Source: an uncultured Pseudomonadota bacterium (GTDB lineage Bacteria; Pseudomonadota; Gammaproteobacteria; Methylococcales; Methylomonadaceae). Taken from it: a DNA stretch of 54,054 nucleotides. Below are positions 16,976 to 25,152 of this stretch, in pieces. The DNA is taken from positions 1-54,054 of the forward strand of contig CAIXED010000031.1 in assembly GCA_903918375.1 (NCBI GenBank), written 5' to 3'. The position numbers and the translations under genes are program-made. The stretch's first letter is position 1; each line of letters begins with the position of its first letter. Under the pieces are notes generated by a model, which did not search any database, was not told the DNA's origin, and saw only the letters and a program-made list of their open reading frames with translations.

Positions 16976-17262
16976 CGTTATCAATTTTATTGTTGATGGC
17001 AAGCGATTCTCATGCCTCAACCGCTGTTATCTATGCAACCGGTTATGACACTGCGTTATATCGTTTTTTTGTGTTGAATTTGCCTATTTTGACGATGGGC
17101 ACTGTGGGCTTGGGGATTCTGATTTGGCGGTTGGAGTGGGCTGGAGTATCAGCGCTTAGCCGTTTTTTAGCGACGCGTTTGTTTTTGGTTTTTTTGGGGA
17201 TGTCCGGTACTGGTTATCTTCTGGTGTGGGTGCTAAAGGTGGCAAATCAGCATATTGCTTGA
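16954..17262 (+). CDS. Small transfer-operon membrane protein, 102 residues
   Basis: The protein has an N-terminal signal-like helix (LALSILLLMASDSHAS) and two further hydrophobic segments (FFVLNLPILTMGTVGLGILIW and LFLVFLGMSGTGYLLVWVL, given here only as landmarks). I recognise no family. The start is ATG 16954; a TTG two codons upstream is also in frame. It is the last gene of the first transfer operon, followed 20 bp later by a terminator. Size and topology would allow a pilin-like or lid-type inner-membrane component, but the real pilin candidate is at 19211. Confidence 0.65.
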   Translation: MSKRQYLALSILLLMASDSHASTAVIYATGYDTALYRFFVLNLPILTMGTVGLGILIWRLEWAGVSALSRFLATRLFLVFLGMSGTGYLLVWVLKVANQHIA

Positions 17263-17281
17263 ATCTTAACCTAGCTTTATG

Positions 17282-17310
17282 ACGCTACGATTTTTAAGGT
17301 GTAGCGTTTT
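17282..17310 (+). terminator. Rho-independent terminator of first transfer operon
   Basis: ACGCTAC (17282-17288) and GTAGCGT (17301-17307) form a perfect 7-bp stem with a 12-nt AT-rich loop, followed by TTT. It lies 20 bp beyond the last stop of the 10426-17262 operon. Confidence 0.75.
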
Positions 17311-17333
17311 GTATCCCTAACTCTTGTTCGCCA

Positions 17334-17531
17334 TTAATGAGGTAATCTGTCCGATTGGATTGGACCTGCCATCACTCCGCCTTGAAAATTTAGTTCTTCG
17401 GCGGCTTTTAAGTTAGAAATGAAGGATTCCCGAGTGTTTTCAAGGTGTTTTTTCATGCGCTCCATCATTTCAGCTTTTTCGTTATAGCCTACTAATGATG
17501 TTTTGATTGTGCAGGATTTTTTTCGTTTCAT
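17334..17531 (-). CDS. Hypothetical 65-residue charged protein
   Basis: A short, lysine- and glutamate-rich, mostly helical protein (EKAEMMERMKKHLENTRESF) with a C-terminal GGVMAGPIQSDRLPH. No family is recognised. A GGAAG ribosome binding site lies 7 nt before the ATG at 17531. It is the last gene of a three-gene minus cluster with 17588-18148 and 18198-19019 and faces the first transfer operon across its terminator. It could be a small regulator or DNA-binding protein, but the evidence is limited to its frame and context. Confidence 0.5.
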   Translation of the reverse strand: MKRKKSCTIKTSLVGYNEKAEMMERMKKHLENTRESFISNLKAAEELNFQGGVMAGPIQSDRLPH

Positions 17532-17587
17532 GAGTTTCTTCCATCTTGCGAGTGATTATTAAGTGAGTGTGTGACTTAACTACTTGC

Positions 17588-18148
17588 TCATAGTACCTTT
17601 TTTAATCGGATAATTTTGTTTTTTCGCATTTCTTTTTCTTTAAAACCTTGATTTACATAGAAATCAATCAGTGAATTAACGGGTCTTTCAATACTGATTT
17701 CACGAACGCTCAGTGTATTACCAAGAACCTCTATAAATTGAGTGGCAATAGGCACAATTTTTGCTTTTAACGGATTATTCGTGGGATTGGATTCTATTAA
17801 ATGTATTGTCACCACTATTTTTTTATCACTGATTCTGCCAAGGGCTAAACCGCATAAAATATCATTGCCCCATATGGCCAGCTCTATACGTCGAGGTCTA
17901 CTTCTAAATCTATTTAACTCAGTTGTCCAATTCCAACCAGGCTCATGATTGAGTCGTTTGCCGTAATAAGATTTTCGCCAAGTAACTGCTAAATGTAATG
18001 CTTCGGATGTGATGTGGGTTAGTCGTACAGTTACATGTGTAAGCAATTGATTGATCTCATCTTCCACAGCAGACATTGCAAGGCTTCGAAGTGCCTTGTA
18101 TTTTTCTTCAGCTAATTTTTTTTCAGTTTTAATTGGCTTTTTTGTCAT
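17588..18148 (-). CDS. Possible GNAT-fold acetyltransferase
   Basis: A 186-residue protein with a helical N-terminus and a C-terminal part that reads like a GNAT fold: RRIELAIWGNDILCGLALGR (strand pair with acceptor-facing loop), VVTIHLIESNP, then ISIERPVNSLIDFYVNQGFK, the usual final 'aged neighbour' helix-strand. The classical acetyl-CoA loop Q/RxxGxG/A is not clear, so activity is uncertain. It lies 49 bp downstream of the metalloprotease gene on the same strand. No function can be assigned beyond a weak structural call. Confidence 0.5.
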   Translation of the reverse strand: MTKKPIKTEKKLAEEKYKALRSLAMSAVEDEINQLLTHVTVRLTHITSEALHLAVTWRKSYYGKRLNHEPGWNWTTELNRFRSRPRRIELAIWGNDILCGLALGRISDKKIVVTIHLIESNPTNNPLKAKIVPIATQFIEVLGNTLSVREISIERPVNSLIDFYVNQGFKEKEMRKNKIIRLKKVL

Positions 18149-18197
18149 TCGATTAATTAGTTTTGGCTGTATTTTGACATACAGAATCTTCTAAACG

Positions 18198-19019
18198 TTA
18201 TTTTGGGACATCCTCAATACATAGGGTGCTTTTTCGTAAGCTATCAGTCCATTCGAGCAATTCATTAACTGAGGTTGGCCTCAGTGCTTGTTCTGCCAAA
18301 TCTATCCAACACATTGTCATATGGGCTTTGTCATGCTCTTTATCGGCATTACGCTTATCGCGTAAGTATCTAATTAGCACGGGGCTATTCATTGGGTCTG
18401 TCAGTTTCCAGTAGCCCACCAGATAAATGTCAGCAAATACTTCACGCCACAATCTCGTTGACTGTTGTTCGGCCGTTTGTAAGTAAGTATTGATATCGGT
18501 AATGGCCGCTACATCATCTGGCCAAATGGCATGTGTAAAAACAGTCGGATTTACAAATGTCGGCATGTCGCGTTTGATATCGATGCAATGACCAAACTCA
18601 TGAATCATGATGCCTTTCACCCATAGCGGCTTTAGATTTTGATTAAGACCGTGGGTATCATCAGTGATATTTTTCTGGTGGAATGTTAATGCACAGAATC
18701 CCGAGGCGACATCCATTGATGCAACAGGATAACCTCTGTGGCGCAAATCAAATAATCGGTAATTTTTATACTTTGACTGTAGGGCTAATTCAATAGCGTA
18801 ATGGTCATGGGCAAACTGTTTGAGGAATATAAATCCTTCTGGATTGCTTTCAAATGCTTGTCTTTCCTTAGCGAAATCATCAGAAAAAACAGATACCGGT
18901 AGAATCAGAATAATAGTGACAAACAATGCAGTCACGCTACTAATGAGTAATCCATTAATAAGCGCCGGAATCCATTTTTTTTCTTCAAAAGTGAGCTGTA
19001 TTTTTTTGATGGTGGACAT
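18198..19019 (-). CDS. Membrane-anchored HExxH zinc metalloprotease-like protein
   Basis: A 273-residue protein with a cytoplasmic start, one transmembrane helix (about residues 18-44) and a periplasmic domain. The zinc-protease motif is HEFGHCID (about 140-147), preceded by the hydrophobic GIMIHEF strand. A downstream REVFADIYLVGYW (about 190-204) supplies the acidic third ligand expected of gluzincin-like families. Four cysteines may form disulfides. It is encoded divergently from the pilin operon, and the 190-bp gap between them holds activator site B. Possible roles are maturation or quality control of envelope transfer proteins, or remodelling. No close family is recognised, and substrate cleavage is inferred only from the motif. 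Confidence 0.7.
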   Translation of the reverse strand: MSTIKKIQLTFEEKKWIPALINGLLISSVTALFVTIILILPVSVFSDDFAKERQAFESNPEGFIFLKQFAHDHYAIELALQSKYKNYRLFDLRHRGYPVASMDVASGFCALTFHQKNITDDTHGLNQNLKPLWVKGIMIHEFGHCIDIKRDMPTFVNPTVFTHAIWPDDVAAITDINTYLQTAEQQSTRLWREVFADIYLVGYWKLTDPMNSPVLIRYLRDKRNADKEHDKAHMTMCWIDLAEQALRPTSVNELLEWTDSLRKSTLCIEDVPK

Positions 19020-19109
19020 GAATTAAAGAAAATGAATTTACGGTGCTATTGCATTAAGAAATGAATTTTTCAGAAAACTAAAAATAATCGAATTATTCCC
19101 TTAATTAAC

Positions 19110-19131
19110 GCCAAAAGGGGCATGATTACGA
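19110..19131 (+). promoter_or_regulatory. Putative activator site B, upstream of pilin operon
   Basis: GCC-AAAAG-GGGCATGATTACGA; the 14-nt right part is identical to site A. An upstream TTCCC-TTAATTAAC context is nearly shared with site C. A -10-like TATTAT follows at 19155-19160, about 24 bp downstream, placing the site where an activator would contact RNA polymerase. It lies in the divergent gap with the metalloprotease gene, so it could act in either direction. Confidence 0.6.
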
Positions 19132-19162
19132 CAAAGCCGCCCAAAAAAAGGCATATTATACG

Positions 19163-19196
19163 AAACGCCCAAGGATTCCCGAGGGCGTTTTTTTTT
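19163..19196 (+). terminator. Terminator-shaped hairpin in the pilin leader
   Basis: AAACGCCC (19163-19170) pairs perfectly with GGGCGTTT (19183-19190) around a 12-nt loop, and the run of T reaches 19196. It sits between the likely promoter and the pilin ribosome binding site (CTGGAG), so it should be transcribed in the leader. It could attenuate pilin expression, shield it from upstream read-through or stabilise the mRNA. Confidence 0.65.
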
Positions 19197-19210
19197 ACCT
19201 GGAGATTCTA

Positions 19211-19504
19211 ATGAATAAGAAATTAGTACCAATGATTGCTGTTCTACTCGCTCTTTTTGTCACGCTGGCACCTGATTTGGCGTTTGCTGGTACCGATACG
19301 ACTTTTTCCGATATTTACACCATGATTAAAAACTGGATGCAAGGTTCTTTGGGTCTAGTTATTTCATTGGCCATGATTTTGGTGGGGTTGGGGATGGGTA
19401 TTTTGAATCAGACAGTGGCGCCTGTTGTGATTGGGTTATCGGGTGGGATGGTGTTGTACTTTGCACCCAACGTCATTGGTAACATCGTTACGGCTATTGC
19501 GTAA
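19211..19504 (+). CDS. traA: TraA-like conjugative pilin precursor
   Basis: A 97-residue prepilin. A signal peptide (KLVPMIAVLLALFVTLAPDL) ends in AFA, leaving a mature pilin of about 70 residues that starts GTDTTFSDIY. The mature chain has two hydrophobic helices (about 46-63 and 68-92) joined by a short loop containing NQTV, the F-pilin-like topology. Unlike F, the pilin gene is not at the start of the traL-E-K-B operon but opens a second operon with traC. It has its own putative activator site, -10 element and leader hairpin, and another hairpin follows it before traC. That pattern suits separate, high-level pilin expression. Confidence 0.85.
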   Translation: MNKKLVPMIAVLLALFVTLAPDLAFAGTDTTFSDIYTMIKNWMQGSLGLVISLAMILVGLGMGILNQTVAPVVIGLSGGMVLYFAPNVIGNIVTAIA

Positions 19505-19516
19505 TGACCTGATGTG

Positions 19517-19543
19517 CCCAGGTCTTCAAGGCCTGGGTATTTT
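19517..19543 (+). terminator. Intercistronic hairpin between pilin and traC
   Basis: CCCAGGTC (19517-19524) pairs with GGCCTGGG (19530-19537) around TTCAA (one G-U pair), followed by TATTTT. It would partly stop transcription or protect the 3' end of the pilin message, lowering traC relative to traA. Confidence 0.55.
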
Positions 19544-19566
19544 CTACCTGGTAGAGAGGTGGTGAT

Positions 19567-21999
19567 ATGTCTGAAAGAATTTATGCCCAGCAAATGAATC
19601 GCGCGACATTGCGTGATGTGATTCCCATTATTGGGTATGACAGTGAAGAGTCGATATTTTTCATGGAAGATGGTTGGATAGGGTTTGGTTTTGAGTCATC
19701 CCCCTTGTCTTACGCCTCAGACAAAATTGTAGATCGATTGAAAGTTTTGTTCTCAATCGAATTTCCTGTCGATACATTCATACAAGTCATGTTGGCGTGT
19801 ACTCAGGATATCAATCAATCCCTTTTTGCTATGCAAAAAGTGCGTGAAACTGACGTATTAACACTCAGAGAGTCACTAAAATCGCGTGTTGAGTTATTGA
19901 ATGAATTTTCAACTCGCTCGCCGTTTCTTCAAGCCCCCGCTTTTGTCAGAGATTTCCGATCCATCTTCACGGTTAAGATTCCCATGGATAATCCTGGGTA
20001 TCTCCCCAAAAGCGCTGATATTGAAAAAATCCGTGAATACAGGACTATTTTTGAACAGACATTAAAGTCGGCTGGTTTTTATCCAACAACGATTAATCCT
20101 GAGTCACTACTCAGGATATACGGCCGGTTGATACATTGGGGTGAGAATGCCGAATGGCGTCACAGTGATGAGCGGGTTGATCCTGTTTACGATCCTACCA
20201 TGCCAATTAATGAACAAATTGGGCAATACGATGAAATCGTTTCGATTGAAGCGGATGGTCTTTGGCTGGGAGACAAACGATTACGCATTATTTCTCCGAA
20301 TCGGTTGCCCGATCAATGGACGTTAGCAGAAATGAGGAAGTTCATTGGCGACCCTAGTAACGGTATTCGGGGAATTAACGGTAATTTTTATATTAATCTG
20401 AACATTTATTTACCGGACAATGCTGCTGAGCGCGCGGCGATTACCAGTGAACGAGGCCGAATTAATCACCAGGCATTTGGACCGATGGTGAGGCTTAATC
20501 CCAAAATCCTACTGAAAAAAGACGCAATTGATAGCATGGACACGAGCCTTGATAAAGGCTCGCGCGTCGTCAAAGTGAGTTTAACGATTGGTCTTTTTGC
20601 GGATTCACAAAAAAAAGGCCAAGCCGTTTTGACCGACGCTTTAACCTACTTGGGGGAAAACAAGTGGCGAACGTTTAAAGAGGATCGCTATATCCATTGG
20701 GTGCAGTTTATCAATGCGTTACCGTTTTGCGCTGATGTTAAAGCCATTAAATTTTTACAGCGATATAAACGCTTACCGTCGGATAGTTGCATCGAAATTA
20801 TGCCGGTGGTGGCCGATTGGTCAGGGACTGGCAATCCTGCGATGACTTTTGTATCGAGATCAGGACAGCTAATGGGCATCGATATCTTTCAGTCGTCCTC
20901 AAACTACAACTTGTGTATAGCCGCCCAATCCGGCTCAGGAAAGTCTTTTCTGACCAACGATATGATCACATCCTATCTATCAGCTGGAGCGAAATGCTGG
21001 GTGTTAGATATTGGGCGAAGCTATGAAAAGCTAGTTAAAACCTTGGATGGCGATTTCATTGAGTTTAAAAAAGAAAGTGATATTTGTGTCAATCCTTTCC
21101 CGCTGATTACCGATTATGAAGAAGAGGCGGATATGCTAATCGGGATCATTCTAGCGATGATTACGATGAAGAATGAAACCACGGATTATCAAGATAGCGT
21201 TCTGAGAACGGTTTTAAGTAGCTTGTGGGCAATCCATGGCAAGGATTTAACGATTGATATTCTCGAACAGCAATTATCCGAGTCAGATGATATTCGGGTC
21301 AGAGATATGGCAACGCAGCTATTTTCATTCACTTCTCGCGGTGAATATGGTCGGTTTTTTGCTGGTCAACCCAATATTCGCTTCGACAAAAATCTGACAT
21401 GTCTTGAGTTAGAAGAGCTGAAAGGTCGTAAACAGTTACAGCAAGTTGTGCTGTTGATTCTTATCTACCAAATCCAACAGTCGATGTACCTGGGTTCTCG
21501 GTTACAAAAGAAACTGTTGTTCATTGATGAGGCCTGGGATCTTTTGGCTAACCCAAATTTTGCGGGATTTATTGAAACGGGTTACAGACGTTTTCGCAAA
21601 TATAACGGTGCAGCCGTAACGATTACTCAGTCCATCGAAGATTTTTACGGCAATTCATCCGGTCAAGCCATTATGGCCAATAGTGCCAATATTTATTTGT
21701 TGTCGCAAAAGGCGGAGGTGATTAGTCGAGTCCAAGAAAGCAAGCAGCTAATGTTAGGCGATGCGGGTTTTAATTTACTTGGCACTGTCCACACCGAGCC
21801 TGGCCGTTACAGTGAAATCCTATTTTATTGTGGTGAGCGGGGAATGGGCGTAGGCAGGTTAATGGTCGATCCTTACACGCAATTGCTTTATTCGACAAAT
21901 CCGACCGACGTTAATGCGATTGATATTCGGATGGGCAGAGGCATGTCTTTGGATGAAGCCATCAAAAACACGATTGAATCAAGAAAAGAAAGTCACTGA
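19567..21999 (+). CDS. traC: TraC-like (VirB4 family) transfer ATPase
   Basis: An 810-residue cytoplasmic ATPase that powers pilus assembly and substrate transfer. Walker A is in AAQSGSGKSFLTND (about residue 458). Walker B is in LLFIDEAWDLL (about 650), followed by the VirB4 motif KYNGAAVTITQSIEDFYG. The N-terminal half carries the TraC-specific domain (WIGFGFESSPL). Length is close to F TraC. A GAGAGG ribosome binding site precedes the ATG. It lies 62 bp after the pilin gene and 34 bp before the next gene, within one operon. Confidence 0.93.
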   Translation: MSERIYAQQMNRATLRDVIPIIGYDSEESIFFMEDGWIGFGFESSPLSYASDKIVDRLKVLFSIEFPVDTFIQVMLACTQDINQSLFAMQKVRETDVLTLRESLKSRVELLNEFSTRSPFLQAPAFVRDFRSIFTVKIPMDNPGYLPKSADIEKIREYRTIFEQTLKSAGFYPTTINPESLLRIYGRLIHWGENAEWRHSDERVDPVYDPTMPINEQIGQYDEIVSIEADGLWLGDKRLRIISPNRLPDQWTLAEMRKFIGDPSNGIRGINGNFYINLNIYLPDNAAERAAITSERGRINHQAFGPMVRLNPKILLKKDAIDSMDTSLDKGSRVVKVSLTIGLFADSQKKGQAVLTDALTYLGENKWRTFKEDRYIHWVQFINALPFCADVKAIKFLQRYKRLPSDSCIEIMPVVADWSGTGNPAMTFVSRSGQLMGIDIFQSSSNYNLCIAAQSGSGKSFLTNDMITSYLSAGAKCWVLDIGRSYEKLVKTLDGDFIEFKKESDICVNPFPLITDYEEEADMLIGIILAMITMKNETTDYQDSVLRTVLSSLWAIHGKDLTIDILEQQLSESDDIRVRDMATQLFSFTSRGEYGRFFAGQPNIRFDKNLTCLELEELKGRKQLQQVVLLILIYQIQQSMYLGSRLQKKLLFIDEAWDLLANPNFAGFIETGYRRFRKYNGAAVTITQSIEDFYGNSSGQAIMANSANIYLLSQKAEVISRVQESKQLMLGDAGFNLLGTVHTEPGRYSEILFYCGERGMGVGRLMVDPYTQLLYSTNPTDVNAIDIRMGRGMSLDEAIKNTIESRKESH

Positions 22000-22033
22000 T
22001 TTTTTTAATGTTAACCACTTAAGAGAGGTTGTT

Positions 22034-22762
22034 ATGGCAGAAGTCATGTCTCAGAACACAGAAACACCCACTAGACGATTTACCCGTTCGGCGGAAAATT
22101 TGGAGCAAGCAAAACGTAGACGAAAAGCAATTGATGAATACAACGGCATGAAGTTGAGTGTCAATGTGGCGGTGTCTGATACGAATATCAGAATTATCAA
22201 TCGGACACTGGCGCGATTTCAGTATTCGGTCATTGGGATTCGTGCCAATATCGAAGCACCCTGGGGGCGTCTGTATCATCAATATGAAGTGCCTGGGTTA
22301 ATTGAAGAACGGATCAAAACTGCCCGTGCTGAGTTAAAAACGCGAATAGACGAAACCGACAAAGTCATTAAAAACAGTGGATTCGCGCCTGCCCAGATTG
22401 AATATCGACAAACTGCAATCGCTATCGTTGATCCATTGGATCAACTATTAGTCAATATGCTGTTAGATGCTCAACGTCTTGAGAATAATCTGACTCAACT
22501 TTGGATATCAAGAGTCATTAGCGACAGGGATAAAATTGCGGGGTTTCGCTACATCGATAATCAATTTTTTGCGATTCGAAATTTCGCACAAAGCATACTT
22601 AATCGTGCTGTCAGGCAACGCGTTTCAAATGGTGAAAGCACAGAAGAGGAGGTCACTTCAGTTGCAGCTGCAGAAGATGCTGCTGAAATAGGTGCAAATA
22701 GTGACGATGTCAGTTCTATTGAAACATTTGAACGTGTCAGTAGTGATGCTAAAGCAGCCTAA
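22034..22762 (+). CDS. Unassigned transfer-operon protein, possible DUF1845 relative
   Basis: A 242-residue protein located where F carries traW, traU and traN. The N-terminus is basic (RRFTRSAENLEQAKRRRKAI). The middle (YSVIGIRANIEAPWGRLYHQ, LIEERIKTARAELKTRIDE, QLLVNMLLDAQRLENNLTQL) reads like the helical core of DUF1845/PFL_4669-type conjugation proteins, a family that includes IncC AcaB. The match is by eye and weak. The C-terminal 50 residues are acidic and serine-rich. The start is ATG 22034, 5 nt after AAGAGAGG. It has no signal peptide, so a cytoplasmic role (regulation or DNA processing) is likelier than a channel role. It overlaps traF by 17 nt. Confidence 0.5.
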   Translation: MAEVMSQNTETPTRRFTRSAENLEQAKRRRKAIDEYNGMKLSVNVAVSDTNIRIINRTLARFQYSVIGIRANIEAPWGRLYHQYEVPGLIEERIKTARAELKTRIDETDKVIKNSGFAPAQIEYRQTAIAIVDPLDQLLVNMLLDAQRLENNLTQLWISRVISDRDKIAGFRYIDNQFFAIRNFAQSILNRAVRQRVSNGESTEEEVTSVAAAEDAAEIGANSDDVSSIETFERVSSDAKAA

Positions 22763-23756
22763 AATATGGCTTATTCCCCTGGTGCTATTACTGATATCAG
22801 GGGATATTCATGCCGATGCCTTTTTTGATGTGTCTGATGGTAGAGCTCATTATGATAGTGGTGTCGATGAACCCTTCTTTGCCGATAAAGAACGTGGTTG
22901 GTTCTGGTATGAAGAATCGCCACCGGCAACGCCTGAGGTGGAGCCGCCTCGGCCAGAACCTGCTATTTCGATTGTCAAAATAAAACCGCAAGAGCCGTCA
23001 AAAAAAGTTGAGAAACCTTTGTCGAGCGAGTGGTTTCGTCTTCATATGCATTCATATCGTGATGCGGCAATTGATAATCCCACCAAAGAAAATGTCAGCA
23101 CGTATATGTATTTACAACGTGTAATGTTGGATAAAGCGTCCCGTTTTAGTGATATGACGAATCTCGTCACAATGAGCGATTCTATTTTAGACGAAAACGC
23201 CAGACGCCCCATCGCATCATTCGGCTCAACAGCAATGGATGAAAAATCCCGGGATGGCGTTAATCAAGCGGCTAAAAAATTAGCAAAAATAGCAGGGTTG
23301 TGGTTTTTTTACTCTAGCACTTGCCAGTATTGCGTCAAAGAAGCTTCGGTACTCATGGGCATTGCTCATGCCCATGGTTTTAAAGTGATGCCCATTGCAT
23401 TAGATGGAGCGCCATTGCCTAATGGTCTTTATCCCGATTTTGTCACTGATAAAGGGCAATCATCAAAACTCGGCGTGTCGGCGACCCCTGATATTTTTCT
23501 CGTTAATCCCAATCATCCCAATTCGGTAGTCCATTTGGGACAGGGGCTCATTGCCGGTGATGACTTGGTAAAGCGTGCGATCACCCTATCGTATGAATCG
23601 GGTTGGCTGAATGAAACCGAATATCGGGACACACTTAAGATTAATCCCGTCAGTGTTAGCACGGAAATTATCAATTCCGTGGACGAAAAAACCATTAACA
23701 ATCCACAGCAGTTCGTACAAACCATTCGAAACAATCTTAAAAATCAAATCAGGTAA
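22746..23756 (+). CDS. traF: TraF-like thioredoxin-fold conjugation protein
   Basis: A 336-residue periplasmic protein. A signal peptide (WLIPLVLLLISGDIHA) precedes the TraF start (FFDVSDGRAH, GWFWYEESPP). The C-terminal thioredoxin-like domain starts near residue 180 and has an intact CxxC in FYSSTCQYCVKEA, where F TraF lost these cysteines; cis-proline is in GVSATPDIF. It is longer than F TraF because of a proline-rich linker (about 55-85). I chose ATG 22746 since it yields a signal peptide. It should assist folding and pilus assembly with TraH. traH follows 5 nt later. Confidence 0.88.
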   Translation: MLKQPKIWLIPLVLLLISGDIHADAFFDVSDGRAHYDSGVDEPFFADKERGWFWYEESPPATPEVEPPRPEPAISIVKIKPQEPSKKVEKPLSSEWFRLHMHSYRDAAIDNPTKENVSTYMYLQRVMLDKASRFSDMTNLVTMSDSILDENARRPIASFGSTAMDEKSRDGVNQAAKKLAKIAGLWFFYSSTCQYCVKEASVLMGIAHAHGFKVMPIALDGAPLPNGLYPDFVTDKGQSSKLGVSATPDIFLVNPNHPNSVVHLGQGLIAGDDLVKRAITLSYESGWLNETEYRDTLKINPVSVSTEIINSVDEKTINNPQQFVQTIRNNLKNQIR

Positions 23757-23761
23757 ATGCT

Positions 23762-25141
23762 ATGGCGATACATTTTCGAATTGTCTTAACCACTTTACTG
23801 ATGTTGGTATCGGCTGTGACAAAAGCAGACCTACAACAAGAGCTGCAAAGTACGTTTGATAGTTTTGTGAATGTGACGCCGGCAGATAGCTACTCAACAC
23901 AGCGACGGAATGTGATTTCAGGCGGATCGATTGTTATGCGGAACAAATTGATTAATCCCAATCTGGTCAATTTTACGCCACCGTCGTTTAGTGCCGGCTG
24001 TAATGGCATTGATTTATACGGTGGATCGTTCAGTTTCATTTCGTCCGCCCAGTTCACTCAAACCTTAAGAAATATTGCCCAAGCTGCGCCTGGATATGCG
24101 TTTCACCTGGCCATTGAAGGGATGTGTCCAACTTGTGCTCAGGTGATGAGTAAATTGCAACAAATAGCCAATGATGTGAATTCGATGACCAAGAATTCGT
24201 GTACGGCGGTTGAAACACTGTTTAACAAAACGGGATTGACCGACAGTATCAAAGGGGTAACTAAGAATTTGAATAATGAAACTAGCTCTTTGAATACCGC
24301 TGCCGGCAGTGTCTCGGACTGGCTATCCAGTATTGATCCGAGTACCGCATCAACGCCAACACAGAAGCTGGCAAAATCAGGCAGTTTGCCAAAAGTGACC
24401 GAAAATCCCGTCTGGAAAGGATTACAAACCAATTCAACAGCCAATTGGTTTACTGCTAATTCGAATAATCCCAACCAGATGAATCAGGTATTAATGAGTT
24501 TAACAGGTGCGCCCATCATTGGGCCTAATAGTGATAATACCGACATAGCCATTGGTTTTCGGGAACCGAAGTTGCACGTTAAAGATTTTATTGAAGGCGG
24601 AACGGTGACCGTCTATCAATGCGAAAGTGATGCTTGTTTATTACCTTCGGGTAATACGACTCAAATTAACATCACAGGTATGCGCGACCGAGTGAGGCAA
24701 ATGCTCTATGGAACAGGGACTTGTTCAACTTGTGGCGGTGGTGTGATTCGTGGTTTTAATTCGCGTGATACTCAATTCTCTAATGCAGAAAAAGGCTTTA
24801 TTCAAGTGTCATCACCTGGCGCACTCGGGTTAATTAAATCGGTTGGTACCGAATTGGGGCCGGTTGAATTGATTAGTGAACAGATGATTGATATTCACGC
24901 TCGATTATTAACCTATCAAATTCTGCGGGATGTTTTTGAATCGGTTTTTTTATCGATCAGCAATGGTGACTCTAATTTGCAAGGGCAAGCACGCGATCAA
25001 TTAAAACGGGTACAAGCTGAAATGAATGAGGAAATGCGAGTCGCTGGCGAAATGTCTCAGGGCGTGACTAACTTATTGTCACAGATTAATGCGATTAGAA
25101 ACTTTATCAAAGATACACCGGATCAGAAAACCATTAAATAG
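23762..25141 (+). CDS. traH: TraH-like pilus assembly protein
   Basis: A 459-residue periplasmic/outer-membrane-associated protein, essentially the F TraH length. A signal peptide (about residues 1-23) is followed by TraH features: YSTQRRNVISGGSIVMR, SAGCNGIDLYGGSFSF and the CPTCAQVMSKLQQIA motif. More cysteines follow (CESDACLLPSG, CSTCGGG), consistent with the two thiol-redox helpers encoded nearby. A C-terminal coiled coil (about 400-455) is seen as in the family. It sits between traF and traG exactly as in F. Confidence 0.92.
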   Translation: MAIHFRIVLTTLLMLVSAVTKADLQQELQSTFDSFVNVTPADSYSTQRRNVISGGSIVMRNKLINPNLVNFTPPSFSAGCNGIDLYGGSFSFISSAQFTQTLRNIAQAAPGYAFHLAIEGMCPTCAQVMSKLQQIANDVNSMTKNSCTAVETLFNKTGLTDSIKGVTKNLNNETSSLNTAAGSVSDWLSSIDPSTASTPTQKLAKSGSLPKVTENPVWKGLQTNSTANWFTANSNNPNQMNQVLMSLTGAPIIGPNSDNTDIAIGFREPKLHVKDFIEGGTVTVYQCESDACLLPSGNTTQINITGMRDRVRQMLYGTGTCSTCGGGVIRGFNSRDTQFSNAEKGFIQVSSPGALGLIKSVGTELGPVELISEQMIDIHARLLTYQILRDVFESVFLSISNGDSNLQGQARDQLKRVQAEMNEEMRVAGEMSQGVTNLLSQINAIRNFIKDTPDQKTIK

Positions 25142-25152
25142 GAGCGTTGAAA

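Noticed and set aside
19136-19163. A second activator-like copy next to site B (GCCC-A7-GGCATATTATACGA)
   Set aside because: Spacing between GCC and GGC is 8 instead of 6 and the right part differs at several bases; it may be the promoter itself.
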